DNA from: Actinoplanes sp. TBRC 11911
GTDB taxonomy: Bacteria > Actinomycetota > Actinomycetes > Mycobacteriales > Micromonosporaceae
Length of the DNA stretch: 64,000 bases
Assembly (NCBI RefSeq): GCF_012933445.1
Contig: NZ_JABBNC010000035.1
Location: 1-64,000, forward strand
Direction of reading: 5' to 3'
Positions 26,515 through 35,309 of the stretch are shown one piece after another (within the stretch, counting starts at the first letter, position 1; every line of letters starts with the position of its first letter). The notes under the pieces were generated by a model. The model searched no databases and was not told the origin of the DNA. It was given only the letters and a program-made list of their open reading frames with translations. Made by a program: the position numbers and the translations under genes.

Positions 26515-29439
26515 TCACCGAATTGAGAATGTGGACAGTCGCAGGGCCGAGCCGAACACCAGGTACACTTCGTGGCGGCCGCTTACCCGGGTGAGGGGGG
26601 CGGTGCTCGTCGCGTACCGGTAGACGTCGCCGGTCGCTGCCACGGACGCGGTGCCGATCAGCTTGCCGGTCGGGGAGTCCAGGCGGATCTGGATCGTCCC
26701 GGCGCTCAGGGCCGCGGTCCGCCCGGTGAACGACGTGGCCCCGCGCAGGTCCACGTCCCGGAACGCGATCCAGTCACCGGGCTTCGTCGCTCTGGCCACC
26801 GTGCCCGAGGACTTCGTCTCGTCCAGGAGCTTCGTACCGGCGTACCGGTCAAAGCTCTCGGCCCTGGTCTCCCGCGAGAGGTCGCGGGCCGGGATGGTCT
26901 CGCCGTGGACCTTGAGCGATGTCCGCTGCCGGATGTCGCTCGACGACGAGCCGATCAGGATGTCGTAGACCGACGACTCGATCACCCAGCGGCCGCGCGT
27001 GACGTCCCATCGGGCCAGGTCGGCGGGGCTCAGCTTGAGTGTCACCGTGCGGGTCTGACCGGCTTTCAGATGTACGCGCTGGAAGGCGCGCAACTGTTTC
27101 ACCGCGGTCGTGTCCCGTGACGTGCGCTGATGTGTGTAGAGCTGGACGACCTCGTCGCCGTCGCGCCCGCCCGTGTTGGTGACCTGCAGCGTGACCTTCC
27201 CGTTGGCGACGCTGGGTACGCCGTACCGGAAGCTGGTGTAGGAAAGCCCGTACCCGAAGGGATAGAGAGGTGTCTGCTTCGAATACATGTAGGTCTGGCC
27301 GGACGAGATGATGTCGTAGTCGTCGAGGTCCGGCGGCAGTTGATCGGTGGAGCGGTACCAGGTCTGGGTGAGCCGGCCCGCCGGGTTCGCGCTGCCGTAC
27401 AACACGTCGGCGATCGCGTGCCCGGTCTCCGCGCCGGCATGCGTGGTCCACACGATGCCGGGGACGTGCTGCTGTTCCCAGGTGATCGTGTCCGGATAAC
27501 TGGTCTGCAGCACGACGATCGTGTGCGGGTTGGCGGCGCGGACCGCGCGGACCAGGGCTTCCTGGCCGGTGCCGAGTGCCATCGACGTACGGTCGTGGGC
27601 CTCGCGCCCGTTGATGAACGGCTGGCTGCCGACGACCACGACGGCCGTGTCCGCCTTCTTCGCCGCGGCCACCGCCTCGTCGATGCCACTGCGCACGACC
27701 TCGCGGGTGAAGTGGGCGGCCCCGGCGGCGTCCGGTGAACCGAGCGTCAACCGGCCGTCGGCACCCACCGTCACGTATTTGGTGGCGGGGAACCAGCTCT
27801 CGAGCGTGTCGTAACCGGCGTAGCGCAACGCGAACGTGTCGTCCGGCTGCGGTTCGAGCTTGAACTGCTGCTGGACGAACCAGCCACTGGGCTGATCATC
27901 GCGGGTGATGAACGGTCCGCCGTTGTAGCCGAGATACTTGCCGTTCGCGACGTTGCGCAGCGTCAGGATGTCCTGTCCCCAGTCGACCGCGTCGAACTGG
28001 GTCGCGTCGGTGGCGGTCTCGGCGGTCGCGCTGACCGCGTCCGCGTCGGTGGTGCCGGTCGCCGTCACGTAACGGCCGCTGGTGACGTCCTTGAGCGCGA
28101 TCCGGTCTTCGCCGTCACTGGTGGTGACGGTCTTGGCGCGTTCCTTGATGCCGTCGACCGCCGTTACCTGGTAGGGGAGCTTCCCGGCGTACCAGTCGCT
28201 GTAGAGCGTGCCGGACAGCGGCCCGACCACCGCCACGCTGCCGCCGGACTTGAGCGGCAGCGCGTTCCGGTCGTTCTTGAGCAGGACCATCGCCTGGTTC
28301 GCGGTCTCCCGTGCGAGCTGCCGGTGCTCCGGGCTGTTGATCACCGACGGGCTGATCCTCGCGTACGGACCGCCGTCCGGGTCGAACTCTCCGAGCCGGA
28401 AACGGATGCTCAGCGCGTGACCGACGGCCTGGTCGATGTCGCTCTCCGTCAGCAGGCCCTGCGCGAGTGCCTGCTTGATCGCGGTGATCGTGGGCGTGCC
28501 GTTCGCGTCGTCCACCGTGAAGCTGTCGAGGCCCTGTTTGATGACGGCCGCGTTCGCTTCCGCCTGCGTGGCAAAGTACTTTTGCGAGCCGGTGAGGTTG
28601 TACGGGGCGTACGCGTCCGAGACGTTGAATTTCGGATATGTCCCCCAATTTCGCGTTAAGGTGGCGAGGTCGGGGTCCACCGTGGCCGGACGGCCGTTGA
28701 TCAGGTTGTAGGAAGCCATCACGCCGGTCGCGGCGTCGTTCTCCAGCGGCGTCCGGAAGGCCTGGCGGTCGTACTCGTTGAGCACCCGCTGCGGCACGTT
28801 CGACGAGGTCACGTCGCGGCCGGCTTCGTTGTTGTACGCCAGGTAGTGCTTCAGCGTCGGCGCGGTCTTGAGGTGGTCGGGATCAAAGCCTTCCAACCCT
28901 TTCCCGTACGCCGTGGCGATCGCACCGGTGAGCAGCGGGTCCTCCGAGTAGCCTTCTTCGTTGCGGCCCCACCGGGGATCGCGCAGGAGGTTGACGACCG
29001 GGGCCCACAGGTTGAGCCCGAACACGCGAGGGTTCTCCGCGTTGAACCCGCGCGCCTCGGTGCCGACCGCGTCCCCGACCCGCTTGATCAGATCCGGGTT
29101 CCACGTGCTCGCCAGCCCCGGCGGCTGCGCGAACGTGGTGCCGTCCGCCTGCACGACAGACGCACCATGGTCGATGTCGTTGGACCAGGCGACGCCGTGC
29201 AGCGCCTCGGTGCCGGCCTTGAACAGCTTGATGCCGAGCCGCGGAACGGCCGGCTGGTATTGGTGCAGCATCGAGATCTTCTCGTCCAGCGTGAGCCTTC
29301 CGACGAGGTCGTCGACGCGTTGCGCGAGCGGCAGGTGTGGATCGCGGAAGGGATAGTCCGGGCCGGCGTACGCGGCGCTGGGAACGGTCGGCGCGATCAG
29401 TATCGCCGCGGCCAGAACCGCAAGGGAACGCCTTCGCAT
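26515..29439 (-). CDS. secreted glycoside hydrolase family 3 (beta-glucosidase/xylosidase type)
   Basis: 974 aa. Signal peptide about 1-25 (MRRRSLAVLAAAILIAPTVP...). GH3 N-domain with LKHYLAYNNEAGR (about 196-208) and nucleophile Asp in NVSDAYAPYN (about 275); GH3 C-domain about 370-720, interrupted by a 130-140 residue beta-rich insert (from DRIALKDVTSGRYVTATGTT to FPATKYVTVG) that resembles a fascin/beta-trefoil module; fibronectin-like domain about 745-820; C-terminal CBM6-like domain (last 130 aa). GAGGAG before ATG 29439 beats the in-frame ATG five codons upstream. It acts outside the cell, probably trimming beta-linked oligosaccharides for the importer at 33-36 kb. The exact sugar cannot be read from sequence. 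Confidence 0.9.
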   Translation of the reverse strand: MRRRSLAVLAAAILIAPTVPSAAYAGPDYPFRDPHLPLAQRVDDLVGRLTLDEKISMLHQYQPAVPRLGIKLFKAGTEALHGVAWSNDIDHGASVVQADGTTFAQPPGLASTWNPDLIKRVGDAVGTEARGFNAENPRVFGLNLWAPVVNLLRDPRWGRNEEGYSEDPLLTGAIATAYGKGLEGFDPDHLKTAPTLKHYLAYNNEAGRDVTSSNVPQRVLNEYDRQAFRTPLENDAATGVMASYNLINGRPATVDPDLATLTRNWGTYPKFNVSDAYAPYNLTGSQKYFATQAEANAAVIKQGLDSFTVDDANGTPTITAIKQALAQGLLTESDIDQAVGHALSIRFRLGEFDPDGGPYARISPSVINSPEHRQLARETANQAMVLLKNDRNALPLKSGGSVAVVGPLSGTLYSDWYAGKLPYQVTAVDGIKERAKTVTTSDGEDRIALKDVTSGRYVTATGTTDADAVSATAETATDATQFDAVDWGQDILTLRNVANGKYLGYNGGPFITRDDQPSGWFVQQQFKLEPQPDDTFALRYAGYDTLESWFPATKYVTVGADGRLTLGSPDAAGAAHFTREVVRSGIDEAVAAAKKADTAVVVVGSQPFINGREAHDRTSMALGTGQEALVRAVRAANPHTIVVLQTSYPDTITWEQQHVPGIVWTTHAGAETGHAIADVLYGSANPAGRLTQTWYRSTDQLPPDLDDYDIISSGQTYMYSKQTPLYPFGYGLSYTSFRYGVPSVANGKVTLQVTNTGGRDGDEVVQLYTHQRTSRDTTAVKQLRAFQRVHLKAGQTRTVTLKLSPADLARWDVTRGRWVIESSVYDILIGSSSSDIRQRTSLKVHGETIPARDLSRETRAESFDRYAGTKLLDETKSSGTVARATKPGDWIAFRDVDLRGATSFTGRTAALSAGTIQIRLDSPTGKLIGTASVAATGDVYRYATSTAPLTRVSGRHEVYLVFGSALRLSTFSIR

Positions 29440-29536
29440 GGCGATTCTCCTCATTGAGGACAGCGAATACGGGCAAAGTGAATCACCTGCTCAGCGCCTT
29501 GGCCCAGGCTGAGCAGAGAGGTCTCTAGGCGATTCG

Positions 29537-29550
29537 TCGAAGCGCTTCGA
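29537..29550. promoter_or_regulatory. LacI-type operator upstream of GH3
   Basis: Perfect 14-bp palindrome TCGAAGCGCTTCGA about 100 bases before the GH3 start. Identical in core to the two operators before the ABC importer. Confidence 0.8.
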
Positions 29551-29902
29551 TTCGGCGGTATCGCCCACCATAGATGCCTCGCGAATGCCTGTCCACAGTC
29601 TCGTGACGCCCTCGTCTCCGCGGTGTCCTGCCGCCGTCCGGCGTCACCTGGCCGTCAATGGTGTGGCGCAGATCGTGGCCGGAAGTTCCCGCCGCCTCGC
29701 GTTCGGCACGCCTCACCCACGTATTGGCGAACCGCTACGTGGCGACCGGCAATGCCGGCTTTGCGGCGGGCGGCGGTCTTTTGAAGAGTCGCGCGAGTTC
29801 CGCGCGGGGCCGACGGTCGGGGATCGCTTCGTAGTGGCTCGGGGCGGGCGTTGTTGCGCGTCGCCGGGCGGGTTGTGTCGGCCGGTGCCGCTGCCGTCGT
29901 GC

Positions 29903-29997
29903 GAGTCCATGATGTGGGATCTGTGTCCGTTGTGCGGGATTGGCGACCCACATCATGGCAGCGCGTCCACAATGTGGGATCCGCGTCCACAATGGAG
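29903..29997 (+). repeat. box B repeat, two tandem copies
   Basis: GAGTCCATGATGTGGGAT at 29903 and GCGTCCACAATGTGGGAT at 29963, each followed by a second GTCC half (TGTCCGTTGTG and GCGTCCACAATGGAG). The same block stands 50-54 bp from hairpin A at 45.9 and 56.9 kb. Confidence 0.75.
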
Positions 29998-30051
29998 TTC
30001 CTTTTCTCCGCTTTCGCGTGCTTTGCTCGGTCGTTTTCCTCGCCTTTTTGT

Positions 30052-30262
30052 AGACCTTGGAGAGTTCGGGGCTCGCATGAGTCTTCTGCAGGTTTGCTCA
30101 TCGCGTCTCGTCAAGTCCCCCGAAAGTGGGGTCACAATCATGGCGATCGACGCCTAAGTCGCAAATAGGGCGGCTGGGATCTACCGATCGGGCGACTTGC
30201 GAACACATGCGATGCCGCCCGAGGAGAAGACTCGCATGTGGGCGTAAGTATCCAAGGTCTCG
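30052..30262 (+). repeat. hairpin repeat A, copy A4, split by an insertion
   Basis: The left half (TAGACCTTGGAGAGTTCGGG then GCTCGCATG) is at 30052-30079 and the right half (CTCGCATGTGGGCGTAAGTA then TCCAAGGTCTCG) at 30231-30262. The roughly 150 bases between them begin AGTCTTCT (30080) and end AGAAGACT (30232), an 8-bp inverted repeat, and repeat the GCATG loop on both sides. Confidence 0.65.
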
Positions 30263-30279
30263 AGAAAGTCCAGAATGTG

Positions 30280-30741
30280 TACCTGCTCAGCTGGTTCCGT
30301 CGGACGGGAGTCCCCGTGCGAGGCGGCGCCGCCAGGCCCGGGCAGGTCCCAGCTCCCCACAGTGGGCGCCCCACTCGGGTGTGGGGCAGAAGCGACGGCT
30401 GGGGGGCTGTGGTTGCCCACACCGTGGCCACCCTCGCCCGCGTGTGGGGAGTCGCGACGGCGGGGAGGTTGTGGTTGCCCACACCGTGGCCACCCTCGCC
30501 CGCGTGTGGGGAGTCGCGACGGCGGGGAGGTTGTGGTTGCCCACACCGTGGCCACCCTCGCCCGCGTGTGGGGAGTCGCGACGGCGGGGAGGCTGTGGTT
30601 CCCCACACCGTGGCGACCCACAGCGGGTGTGGGCACCCGTCACGGTCGGAACGTCCCAGCTCCCCACAGCGACGGCCCTCAGGTCCGCCACGCACGGCCA
30701 ACGCATCGCAGGGTGAGCGGCGAGAACCAGCTGAACAGTTC
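30280..30741 (-). mobile_element. non-autonomous inverted-repeat element E3
   Basis: A 462-bp element in the orientation opposite to E1 and E2. Termini TACCTGCTCAGCTGGTT (two changes from the usual end) and AACCAGCTGAACAGTTC, flanked by 9-bp direct repeats CAGAATGTG (30271-30279 and 30742-30750). The core has four hairpin units at exactly 62 bp (ACCGTGG at 30421, 30483, 30545; ACCGTGG-like at 30607), the inner ones nearly identical. It ends 17 bases from the right arm of A4. No coding capacity. Confidence 0.87.
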
Positions 30742-30833
30742 CAGAATGTGGTCGGGATCGCCGCATATGGGGATGGATAGGCGAGGCGCGCGTCGACCTG
30801 GAGATGGGTGCGGCGAAGGGCCTGCGGCTGGGC

Positions 30834-30915
30834 GCGATGGCGCGCTTGCGATGGCGCGCTTGCGATGGCGGCGCTCGCGATGGCGGCGCTCGCGATGGCG
30901 CGCTCGCGATGGGCG
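30834..30915. repeat. 14-15 bp tandem repeat, six copies
   Basis: GCGATGGCGCGCTT-like units start at 30834, 30848, 30862, 30877, 30892 and 30906. A simple microsatellite-like tract. Confidence 0.75.
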
Positions 30916-31381
30916 CGCCAATGGTCGTCTGGGGTGACGCGGGCGCTGGGACCGCCGTGGAGGGTGGCGGTGGGGCGCCGGGGCCTGGACGGTGAGGATG
31001 AGATTGTCGAACGGGGAGCGGGCCTGGGTCGGCGCGCGTAGCGTGCGGGGTGAAAGCGTTCCCTGAGGCAGACGCCCGGCTGCGTCCGGGCGTCCTTGAG
31101 TTCGCATCGCTCGGCTGCGTCGGGCGTTGTGGGGGTTCCGGGTGCGCTGCGGGCCGTGCTCTTTTCGCGCCTGCCGGTTTTCTGCCGGTTCCGGGGCTGC
31201 GGCCATGCCGGGCTTGCGCGTCCTCTCCCCGTGGCAGTCCGGGTCGGGGAGGCGGAAAGCCCGAGCACGGTCGCCGGTCTCGCCTCCAGCGGGGATCCGG
31301 TGTCCGCGGGGGAGCGGCGCACGCGGCGTGCCCGAAATCAAGGCACGGCGGCTCGCCTCCGCGCGGGGCGCCTCACGTGGC

Positions 31382-32710
31382 TCAGAATGCGGACACCGGC
31401 GTGGCGTACACCATCCTCTGGCCGGGGTGCTCGGTGACGGTGAACAGGACGTCGCCGAAGGTCAGGAAGCCGGGCCAGTAGGACAGATCCTCGTTGCCGA
31501 TCGCGGCCGTGCGGCGCGTCGCCGGGCCGAGGACGCCGGTCGCGGAGGCCGGGGCGGTCGTCTTGAGGAGGTCGCCGTTGTCGTTCTGGTCCGGGACGTC
31601 GGTGCCGTGGCTGCGGTTCAGGTACCAGGTGTCGCCGTGCGAGACCGCGCCCTGCACGTTGGAGACCGGCAGCCGGAACGCGTTCGTCGCATGCCAGAAG
31701 CCGTCGGCGCTCATCTGGGGCGTGCCGTCCGTGCCGTTGAGGGGCCAGGACGCTACCCGGCCGGTCAGGTCGCCGGTGGTGCCGTCGCAATATTCACCGG
31801 TGTTGAGGTGGTCGGTGCCGGTGCGGTCGACCGCGGCGTACGAGAAATGGGGTGAACCCTGTGCGGCACACGTTGCGGGGTCGGCCACCTCGCCGGCGAC
31901 GCTGGTGTACGCGGCGACCTCGGGCATGACGTAGCGGTAGCCGAGTCCGTAGAAGACGCCGTCCTGCCGGCCGATCTTCGTCTTGTCGGTGATGTTGCCC
32001 TTCGCCCCGGCGGCCTGCAGGTCGAAAATGTAGCGCATGTCGAAGACCCGGAACCCGCGGCGCGTGTCGGGCACGTAGAGGTAGTTGCCGTACCACGCCA
32101 GCCCGCCCGCGTGCAGCGAACCGCCGGTGGAGTCCTGCTTGTTGCGCAGGCTCATGTAGGTGGCGTTGCCGGAGTCGTTCTGGAACGGGTAGACCAGCAG
32201 CACGTGCTGGTAGGCCCCGCTGAACGGATCGATGAAGGTGATCCGCGAGCCCTTGACCGCCTCGGAGTCGTCGTTGTACCAGCTGACGATCAGTGGCGTG
32301 GCGGCGCCCCAGGCCTGGTCGTCCTGCGCGTCCGCGACGGTCGTGATGCCCTGCGGTGTCCACTCGACGTTGCCGCCGTTGGTGCCGCTGTCGGCCGCGT
32401 CGAAGCAGAAGCTGTAGACGGCGTTGAGGTTGCGCTCCTTGCTGTCGACCGCGTTCGGGTTGCAGATCGCGCCCGGCCCGGACATCGCGGTGCCGCTGCG
32501 GCTCGCCTGCCCCACGATGTTCTGCACGCCGAGCTTCGGCAGTTGCGCGTCGAGCTCCGTCACGCGTTGCGTCAAGGCGGCGGCGTTGCTCGCCGGCCGC
32601 AGCACGAAGTCACCGAGTACAGGTGCGCTCGCGGCGGCTGCCGGCGCGACAGCCACCCCTGCCGACGCGACGATGAGGGCCGCGGTCACCGAAACCCGTC
32701 GAAACCACAC
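31382..32710 (-). CDS. secreted protein of unknown function
   Basis: 442 aa with a clear signal peptide (about 1-27, cleavage near AAAASA). The mature part is rich in Asp, Gly, Trp and Tyr with repeating strand-like stretches (GGSLHAGGLAWYGNYLYVPDT, MSADGFWHATNAFRLPVSNV, EDLSYWPGFLTFGDVLFTVTEHPGQ), suggesting a beta-propeller-like fold, and four to five Cys. I do not recognise the family. GTG at 32710 follows GGGGAGG. It is divergent from the ABC importer and may share its control region; a role outside the cell in the same glycan pathway is possible but unproven. Confidence 0.75.
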   Translation of the reverse strand: MWFRRVSVTAALIVASAGVAVAPAAAASAPVLGDFVLRPASNAAALTQRVTELDAQLPKLGVQNIVGQASRSGTAMSGPGAICNPNAVDSKERNLNAVYSFCFDAADSGTNGGNVEWTPQGITTVADAQDDQAWGAATPLIVSWYNDDSEAVKGSRITFIDPFSGAYQHVLLVYPFQNDSGNATYMSLRNKQDSTGGSLHAGGLAWYGNYLYVPDTRRGFRVFDMRYIFDLQAAGAKGNITDKTKIGRQDGVFYGLGYRYVMPEVAAYTSVAGEVADPATCAAQGSPHFSYAAVDRTGTDHLNTGEYCDGTTGDLTGRVASWPLNGTDGTPQMSADGFWHATNAFRLPVSNVQGAVSHGDTWYLNRSHGTDVPDQNDNGDLLKTTAPASATGVLGPATRRTAAIGNEDLSYWPGFLTFGDVLFTVTEHPGQRMVYATPVSAF

Positions 32711-32942
32711 GTCGAAACCTCCCCAGGTACGATATATCGAGGCACGTGAGTTTATGCCTGCTTCGATCGAAACCTGTGGATTGGCCGTCGGCGCGTCGTG
32801 GTGCTGCGGCGCGCGTCGACTGTGGCGGCTCGTGCTCGGTGGTGGGTTGGCTTGTGGCGGACCGCCAACCAGATCCCGGGAACGCTCCCACCCCTAGTCG
32901 TGGACCGTCCACGGTCGACGCGGAAATGTCGCTGTCACACCG

Positions 32943-33028
32943 TTGACATCTCTCTGCCGCCTCTCTAGCGTCACCTCAAAGTCCCGCGTCGAAGCGCTTC
33001 GACACCCCATCGTCGAAGCGCTTCGACG
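32943..33028 (+). promoter_or_regulatory. promoter and two LacI-type operators of the sugar importer operon
   Basis: TTGACA (32943-32948) and TAGCGT (32966-32971) with 17-bp spacing make a good sigma-70-type promoter. Two perfect palindromes follow: GTCGAAGCGCTTCGAC (32988-33003) and CGTCGAAGCGCTTCGACG (33011-33028), centres 24 bp apart, inside the expected transcript start. A repressor bound there would block transcription. Confidence 0.8.
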
Positions 33029-33049
33029 GACCCCTCCCGGAGGACGCAC

Positions 33050-34360
33050 ATGTTCCGATACCGACGAGCCGGCCTTGCGGCCGGAGCTGTTCTGCTGGCT
33101 ACTTCACTCTCGCTCGCGGCCTGCGGTGGTGGTGGCGACGACGCCAACGAGGGGGCGGACGCCAAGACGCTGACCCTCTGGCACTACGAGGGGCCGACCA
33201 GCGCGATGGGCATCGCCTGGAACAAGGCCATCGACATGTTCAAGGCCAGCCACCCGGGTGTCACGGTGAAGTTCGAGGAGAAGGGCTTCGAGCAGATCCA
33301 GCAGAACGCCCAGATGATCCTCAACTCGGACAGCGCGCCGGACATCATGGAGTACAACAAGGGCAACGCCACCGCGGGGCTGTTGTCCAAGCAGGGGCTG
33401 CTGACCGACCTGACCGACCAGGCCACCAAGCGCGGCTGGGACAAGGCGCTCACCCCCAGCCTGCAGACCACCGCCAAGTACGACGACCAGGGCATCATGG
33501 GCTCGGGGAAGATCTTCGGCATCCCGAACTACGGCGAGTACGTCGAGGTCTACTACAACAAGGACCTGTTCCAGAAGTACAACCTGCAGGTGCCGACGAC
33601 GTTGGACGAGTTCACCAAGGTGATGGACACGTTCGTCAAGAACAAGGTCACCCCGCTGTCGGTGGGTGGCGCCGAGTACCCGGCGCAGCAGATCTTCTAC
33701 GAGCTGGCGCTGTCGAAGGCGGACCGCACGTTCGTCGACAACTACCAGCTCTACAAGAGCAAGGTGGACTTCCACGGGCCCGAGTTCACGTACGGCGCGC
33801 AGACGTTCGCGGACTGGGTCGGCAAGGGCTACATCGCCAAGAACTCCGCCGGCATCAAGGCCGAGGACATGGGCGTGGCGTTCGAGCAGGGCAAGTTCCC
33901 GATCATGATCTCCGGCTCCTGGTGGTACGGCCGGTTCGAGAACGAGATCAAGAACTTCCAGTGGGGCACGTTCCTGTTCCCGGGCAACAAATTGCACCCG
34001 GGTTCCAGTGGCAACCTGTGGGTGGTGCCGGAGAACAGCAAGGCCAAATCCCTCGCGTACGACTTCATCGACATCACCATGAAGCCGGAGATTCAGAACC
34101 TGCTCGGCAACAACGGTGGTGTCCCGGTCGCGGCCGACGCGAGCGCCATCACGGGCGCGAACAAGGACCTCATCGACAATTTCAACAAGGTGTCGGCCGA
34201 GGACGGGCTCGCGTTCTACCCGGACTGGGTGGCGCCGGGATATTACGACGTGCTGACCGGTGGCGTACAGGGTCTGATCAATGGTTCGAAGACCCCGTCG
34301 GCGTTCCTCGACGAGATCGCCAAGCCGTACAACGACAACCTGGCGGATCTCGGGAAGTGA
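33050..34360 (+). CDS. ABC sugar importer, substrate-binding lipoprotein
   Basis: 436 aa family 1 solute-binding protein. Lipoprotein signal with lipobox LSLAAC, Cys25. The mature protein has the usual two-lobed pattern (KTLTLWHYEGPTSAMGIAWN at the start, FEQGKFPIMISGSWWYGRFE in the middle, and a late YPDWVAPGYYDVLTGGVQGL). It captures an oligosaccharide outside the membrane and hands it to the two permeases that follow. CGGAGGAC lies before the ATG. First gene of an operon to at least 38511. No ATPase gene is in the operon, so a shared MsiK-type ATPase encoded elsewhere is expected. Confidence 0.93.
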   Translation: MFRYRRAGLAAGAVLLATSLSLAACGGGGDDANEGADAKTLTLWHYEGPTSAMGIAWNKAIDMFKASHPGVTVKFEEKGFEQIQQNAQMILNSDSAPDIMEYNKGNATAGLLSKQGLLTDLTDQATKRGWDKALTPSLQTTAKYDDQGIMGSGKIFGIPNYGEYVEVYYNKDLFQKYNLQVPTTLDEFTKVMDTFVKNKVTPLSVGGAEYPAQQIFYELALSKADRTFVDNYQLYKSKVDFHGPEFTYGAQTFADWVGKGYIAKNSAGIKAEDMGVAFEQGKFPIMISGSWWYGRFENEIKNFQWGTFLFPGNKLHPGSSGNLWVVPENSKAKSLAYDFIDITMKPEIQNLLGNNGGVPVAADASAITGANKDLIDNFNKVSAEDGLAFYPDWVAPGYYDVLTGGVQGLINGSKTPSAFLDEIAKPYNDNLADLGK

Positions 34361-34418
34361 CCCGGTGCGGGTGGGGAGAAGACCCTTCCCACCCGCGTAC
34401 GGGAAAAGGAGCGCAAGC

Positions 34419-35309
34419 ATGCCCGGCAAGAAGGGCTACGGGGTTTATCTGATCCCGGGAATCATCACCTCCCTCGCGGTGATCATCGTGCCGCTCGTGA
34501 TGACCGTCTACACGAGCTTCACGCGCTGGAACGGCGTCGGCGACCAGAAGTGGATCGGGTTCGACAATTACACCCGGCTGTTCCAGGACTCGAATTTCTG
34601 GGCGTCGTTCGGCCACATCCTGCTGCTGATCCTCGCGATGGCGGTGGTGCCGACGCTGCTCGGACTGGTGCTGGCGGCGGTGTTGTTCGACTACATCGGG
34701 AAGAAGTTCAGTGACCGGTGGGCGTCGGTGTTCCGGTCCGGTTTCTACATTCCGCAGGTCATTCCGGTCGCGGTGACCGGCATCGTGTGGGGCTGGATTC
34801 TGCATCCCGACTACGGCGCGCTCAACAAGGTTCTGGACGCTATCGGGTTGCACGGGCTCGCGAAGAATTGGCTCGGCGACCCGAAATACGCCCTCTACAC
34901 GGTCATGGCGATCATGGTGTGGATCCAGCTCGGCTACCCGATCGTCTTGTTCATGTCGGGCCTGCAACGCATCGACCCGACCCTGTACGAGGCGGCGGAT
35001 CTCGACGGCGCGACCTGGTGGCAGCGGTTCCGGAAGATCACCGTCTACATGATCCGGCCGGAGTTCTACGTCGTGCTGGTCACCACCACGATCGCGGCGC
35101 TGAAGATCTTCGGGCAGATCTTCGTGCTGACCCGCGGCGGCCCGAGCAACGCGACATTGGTGCCGTCCTATTTCGCGTACAAGAACTTCTTCCAGCAGGC
35201 CCAGGTCGGCTACGGCTCGGCGATCTCCACGATTCTGACGGTGATCATCGTGATTCTGGCCTTCGTGTTCCTGCGCCTGCAGAACCGCGCCGAACGGATC
35301 AGCCGATGA
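34419..35309 (+). CDS. ABC sugar importer permease 1 (MalF-like)
   Basis: 296 aa with six membrane helices; the EAA loop for ATPase contact reads EAADLDGATWWQRFRKIT (about 189-206). The start ATG 34419 has AAGGAG nearby; the frame is open upstream but overlaps the previous gene. Its TGA overlaps the start of permease 2 (ATGA). Carbohydrate uptake transporter-1 (CUT1) type. Confidence 0.93.
   Translation: MPGKKGYGVYLIPGIITSLAVIIVPLVMTVYTSFTRWNGVGDQKWIGFDNYTRLFQDSNFWASFGHILLLILAMAVVPTLLGLVLAAVLFDYIGKKFSDRWASVFRSGFYIPQVIPVAVTGIVWGWILHPDYGALNKVLDAIGLHGLAKNWLGDPKYALYTVMAIMVWIQLGYPIVLFMSGLQRIDPTLYEAADLDGATWWQRFRKITVYMIRPEFYVVLVTTTIAALKIFGQIFVLTRGGPSNATLVPSYFAYKNFFQQAQVGYGSAISTILTVIIVILAFVFLRLQNRAERISR

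Larger units (their letters stand above)
29440..31381. other. gene-poor repeat island 3
   Basis: About 1.9 kb without a supportable gene. It contains the GH3 promoter and operator, two tandem box-B copies (29903-29997), split hairpin A4 (30052-30262), element E3 (30280-30741), a 14-15 bp tandem repeat (30834-30915), and a hairpin GACGCCCGG/CCGGGCGTC at 31071-31094. The minus-strand open frame of nearly 400 codons here is made of translated hairpin units and is not a gene. Confidence 0.65.

Noticed and set aside
30360..30660. CRISPR-like array of regular repeats in E3 (and at 63.35-63.65 kb)
   Set aside because: The whole 62-bp unit is repeated, with no unique spacers between constant repeats, and no cas genes are present. 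The arrays sit inside transposon-like ends or between gene ends.
30138..31322. Long minus-strand open frame (about 394 codons) across E3
   Set aside because: It is made of translated 62-bp hairpin units, which are also open in several other frames on both strands. No start signal or domain; GC-rich DNA with this period stays open by chance.
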